A stretch of DNA of 64,000 nt, taken from positions 620,001-684,000 of the forward strand of contig CANLWK010000002.1 in the NCBI GenBank assembly GCA_947494805.1, in the 5' to 3' direction. Below, piece after piece: positions 18,257-27,471 of this stretch. The stretch comes from an uncultured Croceitalea sp. Lineage in GTDB: Bacteria; Bacteroidota; Bacteroidia; Flavobacteriales; Flavobacteriaceae. The translations under genes and the position numbers were made by a program. The first letter of the stretch is position 1, and every line of letters begins with the position of its first letter. The notes beneath the pieces are model-generated. The model was given only the letters and a program-made list of their open reading frames with translations, did no database searches and was not told the DNA's origin.

Positions 18257-18363
18257 GGTTCTGAAAAACAATAATGTTATTTCATCGCGTTTATCCCCGA
18301 TTTATTACGTTTATGGAAATTTGTTTTGAATATGGGTTAATAATAGATTAATTCATAAGAAAT

Positions 18364-19419
18364 ATGGGGGTGCAAAATAGAATATCACTTTATTGGAAAT
18401 GCCAAATTATTGGTTGGGCATTGGTTTCTTTGTATTGGTTGTATGTAAGTTTATACGAGCACAATGCCCCTATTTTACTAGCTACGCTCAATTATGTCTT
18501 GGATGTCTTAATTTGTATAGGCCTAACCCATATCTATAGGATGCTCGCCGTTAAATATAACTGGGGGGCAATAACGATTTCTAAATTACTTTTGATATTG
18601 ATATTGTCTGCAATGCTTCTTGCATTCAGTTTTATGATTTTAGCCAACATAAAATATTTTCTTTTCTGGAACCACAATGTAAATAAGGACTTTGGTTTTT
18701 TTAAAACCCTATTGTATTGGGACCCCGTATTAATTACTGGATTGCGGCTCATGTCCATCTGGTTGCTAGCATATCATCTCTATAGCTATCACAAGAGAGA
18801 ATTGCAGATATCAAAATTAAATTCGCAATTGGTTGCCACAGCGAAACAAGCCCAATTGGATAATTTACGCGCACAGCTCAATCCACACTTCTTGTTCAAT
18901 TGTATGAATTCCATCAAATCTTTGGTCGTAGAAAACCCTTCTTCGGCTAGAAGATCTATTGACTTGCTATCTGATCTACTGCGCTCATCCTTGGACCAAA
19001 AAGACAATGAACTTATTATCATTAAAGAAGAGTTACAGTTGGTAAGGGACTACTTTGAGTTAGAAAAAATTAGATATGAAAATAGATTGGCGTATGTCAT
19101 TGATGTGGATCCTCTCTTAGAAACAAACAAAATACCAAAATTCAGTATTCAGTTATTGGCAGAAAATGCAATAAAACATGGCGTTGATAAATATATTGAC
19201 GGAGGTGCCATAAACATTTCCATTTCACTTAAGAACGATTTTATTCGAATAGATGTAGAGAACCCAGGAGAGTTCATGCCCAAACACGGCAACGGAATTG
19301 GGCTTAAAAATTTAAAAGAAAGATTGCACCTTCAATTTGATGGAAAAGCAGATTTTACGATTTCGGAAAGAACCAAAAAGAAGGTTGTCGCTTCTATTTT
19401 AATACCCAGAACAGAATGA
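18364..19419 (+). CDS. LytS-type sensor histidine kinase, module 1
   Basis: The 351-residue product has about four membrane helices (roughly 15-32, 38-58, 71-101 and 119-141). A short coiled coil leads into a His_kinase domain with the motif LNPHFLFN (phosphoacceptor H175), an N box in AENAIKHG and a G box GNGIGLKNL. No extracytoplasmic sensor domain is present, so the stimulus is probably sensed in or near the membrane. The stop overlaps the start of the regulator gene in ATGA, giving translational coupling. A beta-lactamase-fold gene follows 38 bases after the regulator. Confidence 0.9.
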   Translation: MGVQNRISLYWKCQIIGWALVSLYWLYVSLYEHNAPILLATLNYVLDVLICIGLTHIYRMLAVKYNWGAITISKLLLILILSAMLLAFSFMILANIKYFLFWNHNVNKDFGFFKTLLYWDPVLITGLRLMSIWLLAYHLYSYHKRELQISKLNSQLVATAKQAQLDNLRAQLNPHFLFNCMNSIKSLVVENPSSARRSIDLLSDLLRSSLDQKDNELIIIKEELQLVRDYFELEKIRYENRLAYVIDVDPLLETNKIPKFSIQLLAENAIKHGVDKYIDGGAINISISLKNDFIRIDVENPGEFMPKHGNGIGLKNLKERLHLQFDGKADFTISERTKKKVVASILIPRTE

Positions 19420-20138
19420 CCAAAAAATATAGAACAATAATCATAGATGATGAACGCCTGGCGAGACAAGAAGTAAAAAGAGCTTTAAAACCCTTTGCCC
19501 AATTTGAAGTAGTTGGTGAAGCCAGCAATGCAGAAGACGCTAAGGCTTTAATCTCTTCTTTGAATGTAGATGTTATGTTTTTAGATATTCATATGCCTGA
19601 AAAATCAGGGCTTCAGTTGTTAGAAGAGCTGACAATGGTTCCGGAAGTAGTATTTACAACGGCCTATGATCAATATGCGGTCAAGGCATTTGAATTGAAT
19701 GCACTGGATTATCTTGTGAAACCACTGCGGCAAGAGCGCTTTAATAAGACGATTGAAAAAGTAAAGAACCGACTGTCTGAGAAAGATAAGGATCGTACCT
19801 CAGTGTCCATTCATCAAAAAGTGTTTGTCAAAGACAAAGAGAATTTTCATTTAATTCAAATTCAAGATATATGGTTGTTGGAATCGGTGCAAAACTATGC
19901 CCGTATACACCATGGTACCAATACAGTTCTGATAAAAAAATCTTTGAATCTGTTGGAAGAAGTTTTACCGTCGCAGCAGTTTTTTAGAATCAATAGAAAG
20001 CAAATTGTCAATATTGATTATATAGATAAAATTCACCCTCATTTTAAAAATAAGCTACAACTGGTGTTCAAAACCGGAGATACTTTTGAAGTATCAAGTA
20101 GGCAATCGGCCAAATTTAAAAATTGGATCAGCCTATAA
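19416..20138 (+). CDS. LytTR response regulator, module 1
   Basis: The 240-residue product has a receiver domain with acidic pocket D11/D12, phosphoacceptor D57 (VMFLDIHMP) and K102 (LVKP), then a LytTR DNA-binding domain (about 138-238) with the usual FRINRKQIVNI core. It pairs with the kinase immediately upstream (4-base overlap). The next gene, 38 bases on and on the same strand, encodes a DUF1028/beta-lactamase fusion and is a likely co-transcribed partner or target. Confidence 0.92.
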   Translation: MTKKYRTIIIDDERLARQEVKRALKPFAQFEVVGEASNAEDAKALISSLNVDVMFLDIHMPEKSGLQLLEELTMVPEVVFTTAYDQYAVKAFELNALDYLVKPLRQERFNKTIEKVKNRLSEKDKDRTSVSIHQKVFVKDKENFHLIQIQDIWLLESVQNYARIHHGTNTVLIKKSLNLLEEVLPSQQFFRINRKQIVNIDYIDKIHPHFKNKLQLVFKTGDTFEVSSRQSAKFKNWISL

Positions 20139-20176
20139 CATTTTCATCTTAATTCATTAATCAAATACTTTAAACA

Positions 20177-21952
20177 ATGTTACATCAAAAAAAAACAAAA
20201 TTTAAGCACCTGTTATGTGCTACTTTATTAACCCTATTGGTTTCTATACCATCGTATGCAACTTGGTCCATTATTGCCGTAAACAGGACCACAGGAGAAA
20301 TTGGTATTGTAGGAGCTTCTTGTACTTTTGACGTGTCAGGAATTGCCTCAATAGTACCAGGAAAAGGAGCTATTGTCGTTCAGGCCGGAAGTAATTATTA
20401 TGCACGCATGAAAGGTGTGGAGTTAATGGAATCTGATGCTTCTTTAAAGGCAATTCTTGAAGCTATGAGCAGTAAAGAATTCAAACCTGAGCGCCAGCAA
20501 TATGGATTGATCCAATTGAATAACGATAATGCCCCACTTGTTTTTTCAGGACAGCAAATAAGTGATTGGAGTGGATCTAAAATAGGCGATGATTTTGCGG
20601 TTTTGGGGAATATTTTAGTGGATGAAAAGGTTATTGATAATGCATTTGAAGCTTTCAATAATGCCAAGGACAAATTATTGGCAGAACGATTAATGTTGGC
20701 ATTGAGAGCAGGCGAAATCGCCGGTGGCGATAAACGTTGTGGAATGCAATATGCAAGATCTGCGTTCATTTCTGTCTATAGCCCGAAGGATGGCGCTATT
20801 TTAAGACTTTCAGTTCAAGGAATTCCGAAAGGGGGAAAACCCGCTGTTACGCTATTAAATCGGCAATTTGAAAATTGGAAAGTACATCGATCAAAAAATG
20901 ACAGGCATTCTTTAAATCAGAATGCCATTCGATCTTTTAACGGAAATCATATTCCCAAGGCCAAAATGGATGCTTTTATAAAGCATCAAATGGACTCGTT
21001 AAATATACCCGGACTGTCTATCGCATTCATCAATGATAATAAAATAATATATCATGATGTCTTGGGGGTCAAAAATATCGAAACTAGAGAAAAAGTAGAT
21101 TTCACCACAATGTTTGATGCAGCTTCTATGTCTAAAACCGTCTTCAGTTTTTACGTGATGAAACTGGTCGATGAAGGACTTTTGGATTTGGATGCTCCTC
21201 TTTACCAATATATGGAATACCCTGATATTGCTTCTGATGAACGTTATAAAAAGATTACCGCTAGAATGGCATTATCACATACCAGTGGATTCCCAAACTG
21301 GAGGTTTATCAATGATGAAGGATATTTTGATCCTGACAATGCCCTTACCATAAATTTTGACCCAGGAACCGGATTTTTATATTCTGGTGAAGGTTACAAG
21401 TATCTGGCATTGGTCATAGCCCATTTAAAAGGGATAACAAAGAATGAGTTACAAGATTTGATAAAAAAAGAAGTCTTTGACCCCTTGGATATGAACCATA
21501 GTAGTTATGTATGGAATGATCATATAGAAAAACACAGGGCTAACGGACATTACCAAGGCAAATTAAATAGTGGTTATGCCATCAATGCAAAAAATCCAGA
21601 TTTCATAGCTGCGGGCAGTTTGCAAACAGATTCCAAGGCCTATGCCAATTTCTTGATTGGAATCATGACCGATAAACTCTTATCGGAAAAGAGTTATCAT
21701 GAATTTCTAAAAATACAATCGATTGCACCTGCTGAACCAGCGTATGATGAGCCCAGTTACAACTATGGATTGGGCATTGTGGTTGAAGCATCGGACTATG
21801 GTACGAATTATTCCCACGGAGGTGAAAATTTCAGTCACACCTGTCGCTATATGTTCAATAAGGAACAAAGCGTAGGTTATGTGTTTTTTACCAATTCAGA
21901 ACATAAAATGGCATTTGACAAGAATTTGATTGCTTTTCTTTTACGTCAATAA
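20177..21952 (+). CDS. Secreted DUF1028-serine beta-lactamase fusion
   Basis: The 591-residue product joins two enzyme-like domains. After a signal peptide (cleavage likely after SYA, about 28), residues 29-230 match DUF1028, an Ntn-hydrolase-like family; the mature chain would begin with Thr29, which could serve as an N-terminal nucleophile. Residues 255-590 form a class C beta-lactamase/esterase-type domain with S317-M-S-K320, Y402-S-G and a later HGG motif, all intact. The second domain resembles the gene at 57501-58571 (shared DERYKK, GFPNW and YSGEGY words). The location is periplasm or outside. The substrate is unknown, perhaps a peptide, ester or muropeptide. A strong terminator follows. 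Confidence 0.85.
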   Translation: MLHQKKTKFKHLLCATLLTLLVSIPSYATWSIIAVNRTTGEIGIVGASCTFDVSGIASIVPGKGAIVVQAGSNYYARMKGVELMESDASLKAILEAMSSKEFKPERQQYGLIQLNNDNAPLVFSGQQISDWSGSKIGDDFAVLGNILVDEKVIDNAFEAFNNAKDKLLAERLMLALRAGEIAGGDKRCGMQYARSAFISVYSPKDGAILRLSVQGIPKGGKPAVTLLNRQFENWKVHRSKNDRHSLNQNAIRSFNGNHIPKAKMDAFIKHQMDSLNIPGLSIAFINDNKIIYHDVLGVKNIETREKVDFTTMFDAASMSKTVFSFYVMKLVDEGLLDLDAPLYQYMEYPDIASDERYKKITARMALSHTSGFPNWRFINDEGYFDPDNALTINFDPGTGFLYSGEGYKYLALVIAHLKGITKNELQDLIKKEVFDPLDMNHSSYVWNDHIEKHRANGHYQGKLNSGYAINAKNPDFIAAGSLQTDSKAYANFLIGIMTDKLLSEKSYHEFLKIQSIAPAEPAYDEPSYNYGLGIVVEASDYGTNYSHGGENFSHTCRYMFNKEQSVGYVFFTNSEHKMAFDKNLIAFLLRQ

Positions 21953-21972
21953 CTAAATGCAGCACTAACAAT

Positions 21973-22004
21973 TTAAGAGCTTCGATTAACATCGAAGCTC
22001 TTAA
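21973..22004. terminator. Bidirectional terminator hairpin
   Basis: A perfect 14-bp stem, TTAAGAGCTTCGAT (21973-21986) with its complement (21991-22004), closes on a TAAC loop. It lies 20 bases after the stop of the DUF1028/beta-lactamase gene and about 145 bases past the stop of the convergent esterase fusion. AT-rich sides give A and T tracts on both strands. Confidence 0.85.
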
Positions 22005-22150
22005 GTTTACAATCCATTCACACATAGTGCAGGTTTCATTTGTCTCGTTATTGTTAAGAAATATGTACAAAGAAACTGTTTAGGTGTTCATTGGCGTTAC
22101 ACGACACCTTATAATGTAAACCAGCCCTCGCACTTTTTCTTTAATTAGTA

Positions 22151-24145
22151 TTATTGTTCAACAAACGCAGGTACGACGGTATCAAAAATAGGTTTCATGA
22201 TTTTGTCATCATCCCTATCATGACCTGAGATAACTATGGTCAAATCAAGCTCTTCAACGACCATCACACGCTGGCCACCACCGCCCCAGGCCAAGGTCAT
22301 ATCATAAGTTTTGTTGCCTACTTCTACCGGTGTGTAGTACCAAAAATAACCATAGCGATAGTTCTTTGGCATCCAATCTATGGCAGGTAATACAATACCA
22401 CTGGTGGCTTTTTGCAAATAGGCCGCAGAAATGAACTGCTCTCCATTCAATTTACCCTTATTCTGTACCAAGTACCCCAATTTAATCATGTCGCGAGATG
22501 TGATTCTGGCACGCGATCCGGCTTGTGGCAATCCACTCACGTGTTTTGACCATTCATAATCGGTAATACCAAGGGGATCAAGCAACTGGGTTTTAATAAA
22601 GGCCTCGGCCGATCCCGGTACCACGGCATCGATTACCGTCATCACCATCATGGGGTTAAAGTTTCCGTACAAATAGGCTTGGGACGCATCGGTAATAGGT
22701 TCGGAACGTTCTAATAAGGTCTGTACCAGCCCCTGCCCTTTCAAACGAACCGAATCGTTTTCAATAGCTTTCCATTTTTCCCTATCAATGGTCAATCCCC
22801 CCTGCATGGTCAATGCTTTATGGAGTGTGATTTTATCTGCGCCTTCTACAAGTTTTGTAGGGTCTAGGTCTTTTAAGAAATGAATCAAAGGCTTGTTGAG
22901 ATCGTCCATACTTAAATAGCCCATTTCAATGGCCCTGCCCACTACCAAACTTGTATATCCTTTTACAGCTGAAGCCTGTCCATGTGGTATATTGATCCGA
23001 CCCTTTTTGTAATAGGATTCATATACCAGTTTGTTCTTATGTGAAATGAGCAATGCATCGTAATTACCATATTTTCCATCAAAAATCTCTTGGGAAACTT
23101 GAAGAATTGCCTCTTGGGCCTTCTGATCCACCGCTAAAGTGTCAACAACTATTCCATCTTTTCTATCTTCAGGTGTCGTAGTTACAAATGCATTATTGAG
23201 GTGTGGCGTAGACCAGAACGAGATCTCATTGCCAAGGCTTGAAACAGGGTTTATTAGGGAGGACAGCCAAGCCACACTGCGAACCGCCGTCATAGGGAAT
23301 GCCGTACTATGGTTACCATCGATCACTTCATTGAATACGGACAAACCACCATCTCTTCTATCATTCAACAATTTGACGAACGCCTCTATAGGTTCAACAA
23401 CCGCTTCTTCTAATGACCCATAAGCGATAAAAACATTGGCATTCAAACTTGAGTTTTTATTTGATGCCTCATAGGGGCCGAACTTAGTGTTAAGTTCCTT
23501 TAAGTAATCAACTTCACCTCTAACCGTTGGACTACCAATAATGTAATTGTTAAAGGTTTCAGGCTGCGATAGTAGTATATAGGCGCCAAATTCACCACTC
23601 AGTGAGTATCCAAAATACGTGCGACTGTTTGGGTCAGTGCGGTAGGTGTTATCAATATAAGCAATGACATCATTGCGAATAAAATCCAAATGATTATTGG
23701 CTTGGCCCAATTGATATTTCTTTTGAATTTCAGGATCGCTGTGTTCGCTGATCGAGTAATCACGAAACCTACTCACATGCACTCCTCTTTCATTTTTTAG
23801 GTCTTCATTAATATCTAATTGCCAAGAAATGCCGACTAGAATAATATCTTCTAACATGTATTCCGTAGCACCGGACAGCATTTCAAGATGCCATTTAGCA
23901 TCTGTATAATAAAGTACAGGATATTTTTTACTTGGGTTCTCAGCATAATCTTCGGGCAGCTCTATATAGAGTTCATAGTTTCTTGCCGTTTTTGTGTCTT
24001 TTATTGGGACTACCCTAACTTGGGGTAATTCTAAAGAAGATCCTTCTTGATTTGATGCCAATTTAGTTACATCATTGTTCTGGGCAATGGCAATATTTGT
24101 TCCCATAAGAAGAATTAAAAGTAGCCGTACTGTTTTATTTTTCAT
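22151..24145 (-). CDS. Secreted esterase D-like/beta-lactamase-fold fusion
   Basis: The 664-residue product begins with a signal peptide (about 1-21). Residues 40-300 form an alpha/beta hydrolase of the putative esterase (PF00756) type, with nucleophile S181 in GYSLSG and a likely catalytic His279 in DGNHS. Residues 330-662 form a serine beta-lactamase-like domain with S392-A-V-K395, a YGNFN tyrosine motif and WGGGG in the place of HGG or KTG. It is the last gene of a three-gene minus-strand run of serine hydrolases (65-base gap to the preceding one). Two serine hydrolase folds in one chain suggest sequential cleavage of one substrate. Which substrate is unknown. Confidence 0.82.
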   Translation of the reverse strand: MKNKTVRLLLILLMGTNIAIAQNNDVTKLASNQEGSSLELPQVRVVPIKDTKTARNYELYIELPEDYAENPSKKYPVLYYTDAKWHLEMLSGATEYMLEDIILVGISWQLDINEDLKNERGVHVSRFRDYSISEHSDPEIQKKYQLGQANNHLDFIRNDVIAYIDNTYRTDPNSRTYFGYSLSGEFGAYILLSQPETFNNYIIGSPTVRGEVDYLKELNTKFGPYEASNKNSSLNANVFIAYGSLEEAVVEPIEAFVKLLNDRRDGGLSVFNEVIDGNHSTAFPMTAVRSVAWLSSLINPVSSLGNEISFWSTPHLNNAFVTTTPEDRKDGIVVDTLAVDQKAQEAILQVSQEIFDGKYGNYDALLISHKNKLVYESYYKKGRINIPHGQASAVKGYTSLVVGRAIEMGYLSMDDLNKPLIHFLKDLDPTKLVEGADKITLHKALTMQGGLTIDREKWKAIENDSVRLKGQGLVQTLLERSEPITDASQAYLYGNFNPMMVMTVIDAVVPGSAEAFIKTQLLDPLGITDYEWSKHVSGLPQAGSRARITSRDMIKLGYLVQNKGKLNGEQFISAAYLQKATSGIVLPAIDWMPKNYRYGYFWYYTPVEVGNKTYDMTLAWGGGGQRVMVVEELDLTIVISGHDRDDDKIMKPIFDTVVPAFVEQ

Positions 24146-24210
24146 TGCTTATAGTATTTATAATTGTTTACTTAAATCTCGCTGATCGGATATGTTCTTT
24201 TTAGGCTATT

Positions 24211-25455
24211 TCACTTAATATCAAACAATCCTGATTTGGAAAGATGTCGAGAAACAACATTGAGTTGATTGCTTTCACGATTGGTATTTGCCGTTCCAAA
24301 ATAGGCAATGACCAAATCTTTTGAAGGTGATATATACAGCCCTTGTCCACCATGGGCTCCTTTGTAAAAATCTCCATCTTCGTAGACGGCACCCCACTGG
24401 TAATTGCTGTATATGGTTTCCCCCGTATGCCGTGATGTCTTTTGAAGGTTTTTGTTGACATCTCGTATTTTAGATAAGTGTGCATCAGAAATTATTGGAT
24501 TCGGACTCTTTCTGCCACTAGGTGTAAAAGCAAGGCCAAACCTAGCAAGATCTCGAAGTGTCGTTGACATACCGTCGAGATAAGCGAGAGCGGTTCCATT
24601 GGTATTGCTTCCCATAAGGGCACTATGTTCGGCCCCTATCTTTCTCCATATTTCCTGTTCCACAAAATCGCCAAAGGCAAGACCGCTCATTTTCTCAACA
24701 AGTAGCGTCAGTACCATGGCATCGGCATTCGAAAATTGATACTCCGTGCCCGATGGCCTGGCTGATTTTGCAGTCGCCAAATCTTCAATGGGGTCAAAAC
24801 TTGCCTCAAACGTTTCCAATGGCACCCGTTCAATTCCAGAACTCATAGAAAGAATATCGATTATGGGAACACCCTGCCAGCCTGACCCTTTCAGCGCATC
24901 AAAGTAGTCGTCAATGGGTTTACTCGTATCGATTAAACCTCGATCTTCCAAAATTGCAATTGACGTACTCACATAGACTTGGGTGATCAAGAAATTCACA
25001 TGTAAATCGGTTGGGAACATTCTTGGATAACCTTCAAAGACGATCTTGCCTTTATGAATTATAATTAGGCCATTCACTTCTACCTGCTGTACATAGTCAT
25101 TTAATGATAGTCCGCCTCCTTTTTTTAAATCTGTTGGCGTCACAAAATTTTTCACGTCATCACGTGGCGTTTCTTTAAGAATTTTTGGAGTATCGGACCT
25201 AAGTACCCGTGAGTGCTTCTTTATTTGGGAAAAGTTTAGATAGAAATACCGCTCCAAGTCGCCGTATTCGGTCCAATTCCCTCCTTCGTAAATGCGTTTA
25301 TGGAATCCATATATTTCTTCTTTTGTAAACCCGGAATAGTTATACGTTTCATATTTTGGCTTTGTACTTTCCATGGTATCAGAATCCTTTTTTTGCCCAT
25401 CGTTACAAGCTAGAAAAGGAAGTGTTAAAAGCAGAAAACCTATTTTACTTTTCAT
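24211..25455 (-). CDS. Beta-lactamase-fold lipoprotein lacking the SxxK motif
   Basis: The 414-residue product has a lipoprotein signal with lipobox FLAC (C17). Residues 110-410 follow the class C beta-lactamase/6-aminohexanoate-dimer-hydrolase pattern, including GKIVFEGY, ILSMSSGIE and an HGG motif (368-370). At the place of the catalytic SxxK it reads NFLITQVYV, that is L156-I-T-Q159. The tyrosine motif is F241-S-N243. The codons are TTG and CAA, each one base away from serine TCG and lysine AAA. It is therefore probably inactive by the usual mechanism. It is the middle gene of the three-gene run, 33 bases from the upstream gene. Confidence 0.8.
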   Translation of the reverse strand: MKSKIGFLLLTLPFLACNDGQKKDSDTMESTKPKYETYNYSGFTKEEIYGFHKRIYEGGNWTEYGDLERYFYLNFSQIKKHSRVLRSDTPKILKETPRDDVKNFVTPTDLKKGGGLSLNDYVQQVEVNGLIIIHKGKIVFEGYPRMFPTDLHVNFLITQVYVSTSIAILEDRGLIDTSKPIDDYFDALKGSGWQGVPIIDILSMSSGIERVPLETFEASFDPIEDLATAKSARPSGTEYQFSNADAMVLTLLVEKMSGLAFGDFVEQEIWRKIGAEHSALMGSNTNGTALAYLDGMSTTLRDLARFGLAFTPSGRKSPNPIISDAHLSKIRDVNKNLQKTSRHTGETIYSNYQWGAVYEDGDFYKGAHGGQGLYISPSKDLVIAYFGTANTNRESNQLNVVSRHLSKSGLFDIK

Positions 25456-25488
25456 AATATCTAATTCATTAATAGTTGGTTGCTAATT

Positions 25489-27285
25489 TCATTTGATCTT
25501 TTGTAGTTCGTTGAGTTGATGCCTGGCATTGTTATTTTTAGGATTCAATTCCAATGATCTGGAGTAATTTTCAATGGCCAGATCGATATCTCCTGCTTTC
25601 ATACAGGCTTCTGCATAACTATCATATACTTTGTAACTATCTGGATAGAGCATCATATTCACTTTGAAGGTATTCAGTGCCAGTGCCATTCTATCACCGT
25701 GGAAAAAATCATAGGCAATATCATTTATGTGATATTCAGTGACATTAGGGTGTGCTGGGTCTTGTTGCAGTAACATGCGATATGCTTCAAGTGCTTTGTC
25801 AAAATCACCTTCAAGCAGAAATTCTACTGGACTTTTTTGATCGTTGGCTGTCTTGACCAAGGTTGAAACTAACGTACCATTGTTTCGATTCAAATAATGT
25901 AAATCGACTGCTCCATTTTCAGAGCCTGGTTTAAACTGAATGAATAGACCTGAATTTCTTCTGACAAAAAGACTATCAGATACTTTGATGAGTTCTACCC
26001 CATTTTCATCAAGTATGTTTTTATAGAACAGTTGATTGTCCTGTTGATAGATTTCTATAATGACATCATCGCGGTATCTGCCGGAGATTTCATCTATACA
26101 TGATTGTTGGATCTGCATCTTTTGATGTACCGGAACATAGTTGTCCCATTCATAGGTGCGGGCAACAGAGCGTATCACTTCGGCATTGAATTCCGGAAAA
26201 GTCGAATTAGTCATCACGACCACACCATAACCTTTGTCTCTATGAGCCACTATCTCAGCATAAAAACCTCTATTCCATCCATGATGCCTTAAGTAGATTT
26301 CATCGTTTCTATTTAAAAGTTGAAACCCTAAACCCAGTGTGAACGACCACCCGGAACCTCGCACGCCATATGGTCTACCCATTGATTCTCTCAGGTCTTT
26401 TGATTGCTGTATATGGGTTATGAATTTCGCATAGTCCTCGGCAGTGGTCCATAACCCATGTGAAGCTGTTCCCGGATAGATATGCCTTCCACCTTCAACT
26501 ATAGAACCATCTTTTAAATAACCTGTTGCGACCTTCGTTAATTGCTCTGCTGTAAGCGATTGATTGAACGTGCTGTTGTTCATTTCTAAAGGTCCTAATA
26601 CAAGTTCATGCATGATCTCTGGGAAGGTCTTATCCTCAACATCGAGCATCATTTGTTGAATGGGCACATAGCTGGCGTACGCAAAGCGAACACTTTCTTC
26701 TGGTTCTTTATTTACGGTAAGTGGCTCGTTTGAAGCAGGAGGAGTTCCGTTCAATACCTGTGTAAGTGTTGGGATATCTGCCTTTATATTATATGATCCT
26801 GTTCCTCGAGGATGTATGCCGGCGGAATGGTTTAAGAGATTTCGTAAGGTGACTTTCTTTTCTTTGGTGAATTCATTTTCCGGTACTTTCCAAGATTTTA
26901 GGTAACTGTTGATGTCTTCATCTAAGTCCAATTTATTTTGTTCTGCAAATCGTAATGTTCCATAGGCTGTTACCGGCATGCTAGTTGAAGCTGCCTGAAA
27001 AAGTGTTTGTGTCGTTACAGGAGTTAGACTTTTCTTGTCCGTAACACCATAACCTTTGGTCCATGCAATTTTGCCCTCATGTATCACCGCAATACTGACA
27101 CCTGGTATTCCATAGTGTTCCATGCGTTCTTCTATAGACCATGTTGAATCACCAGCTATGTGCACCCGAGTGGTGAGACCGGTTTCGACCTTCTTGATCA
27201 AGTCAGCTGTTGGGCTAATGTTTGATTCTTCTTTACATGATTGAAAAAGAATGATGATGAAGAGGACAACGATACTATTTTTCAT
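25489..27285 (-). CDS. Beta-lactamase-fold lipoprotein with C-terminal TPR region, SxxK lysine replaced
   Basis: I place the start at ATG 27285 because it gives a lipoprotein signal with lipobox FQSC (C17); the frame extends 27 codons further without such a signal. The product has 598 residues. Residues 30-400 match the beta-lactamase family (PGVSIAVIHEGKIAWTKGYG; LLNHSAGI; HHGWNRG). The motif FQAASTSMPVTAYG has serine S100, but M103 where lysine is expected (ATG in place of AAG). The tyrosine motif reads YAS. The last 130 residues hold TPR-like helices (AEACMKAGDIDLAIENYSR). It is the first gene of the serine hydrolase operon, divergent from LytS/LytTR module 2. Confidence 0.82.
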   Translation of the reverse strand: MKNSIVVLFIIILFQSCKEESNISPTADLIKKVETGLTTRVHIAGDSTWSIEERMEHYGIPGVSIAVIHEGKIAWTKGYGVTDKKSLTPVTTQTLFQAASTSMPVTAYGTLRFAEQNKLDLDEDINSYLKSWKVPENEFTKEKKVTLRNLLNHSAGIHPRGTGSYNIKADIPTLTQVLNGTPPASNEPLTVNKEPEESVRFAYASYVPIQQMMLDVEDKTFPEIMHELVLGPLEMNNSTFNQSLTAEQLTKVATGYLKDGSIVEGGRHIYPGTASHGLWTTAEDYAKFITHIQQSKDLRESMGRPYGVRGSGWSFTLGLGFQLLNRNDEIYLRHHGWNRGFYAEIVAHRDKGYGVVVMTNSTFPEFNAEVIRSVARTYEWDNYVPVHQKMQIQQSCIDEISGRYRDDVIIEIYQQDNQLFYKNILDENGVELIKVSDSLFVRRNSGLFIQFKPGSENGAVDLHYLNRNNGTLVSTLVKTANDQKSPVEFLLEGDFDKALEAYRMLLQQDPAHPNVTEYHINDIAYDFFHGDRMALALNTFKVNMMLYPDSYKVYDSYAEACMKAGDIDLAIENYSRSLELNPKNNNARHQLNELQKIK

Positions 27286-27471
27286 TACTAGTTTTCTTAT
27301 TGAAAGGTTATGATAAAAGTATGTCTTGATCCTGCTTTGATTTCTAAAAATGTATAAACACAACAATTAAATGATAAAGTCATTTCGTCATTGATATAAG
27401 GCATTTGTAAGAAATTATGCGGGTTTGTAGGTATTGATACTATCTTTAATTGGATTTTAACGATAAAGTAG

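Noticed and set aside
23905-23925. AGTACAGGATA inside the esterase fusion gene as a further GntR operator
   Set aside because: It has only the right half of the motif, lies deep inside a coding region and far from any promoter.
27371-27388. AAATGA/TCATTT hairpin in the module 2 divergent promoter as LytTR site
   Set aside because: LytTR sites are usually direct repeats of about 9 bases; this is a short AT-rich hairpin without a counterpart in modules 1 and 3.
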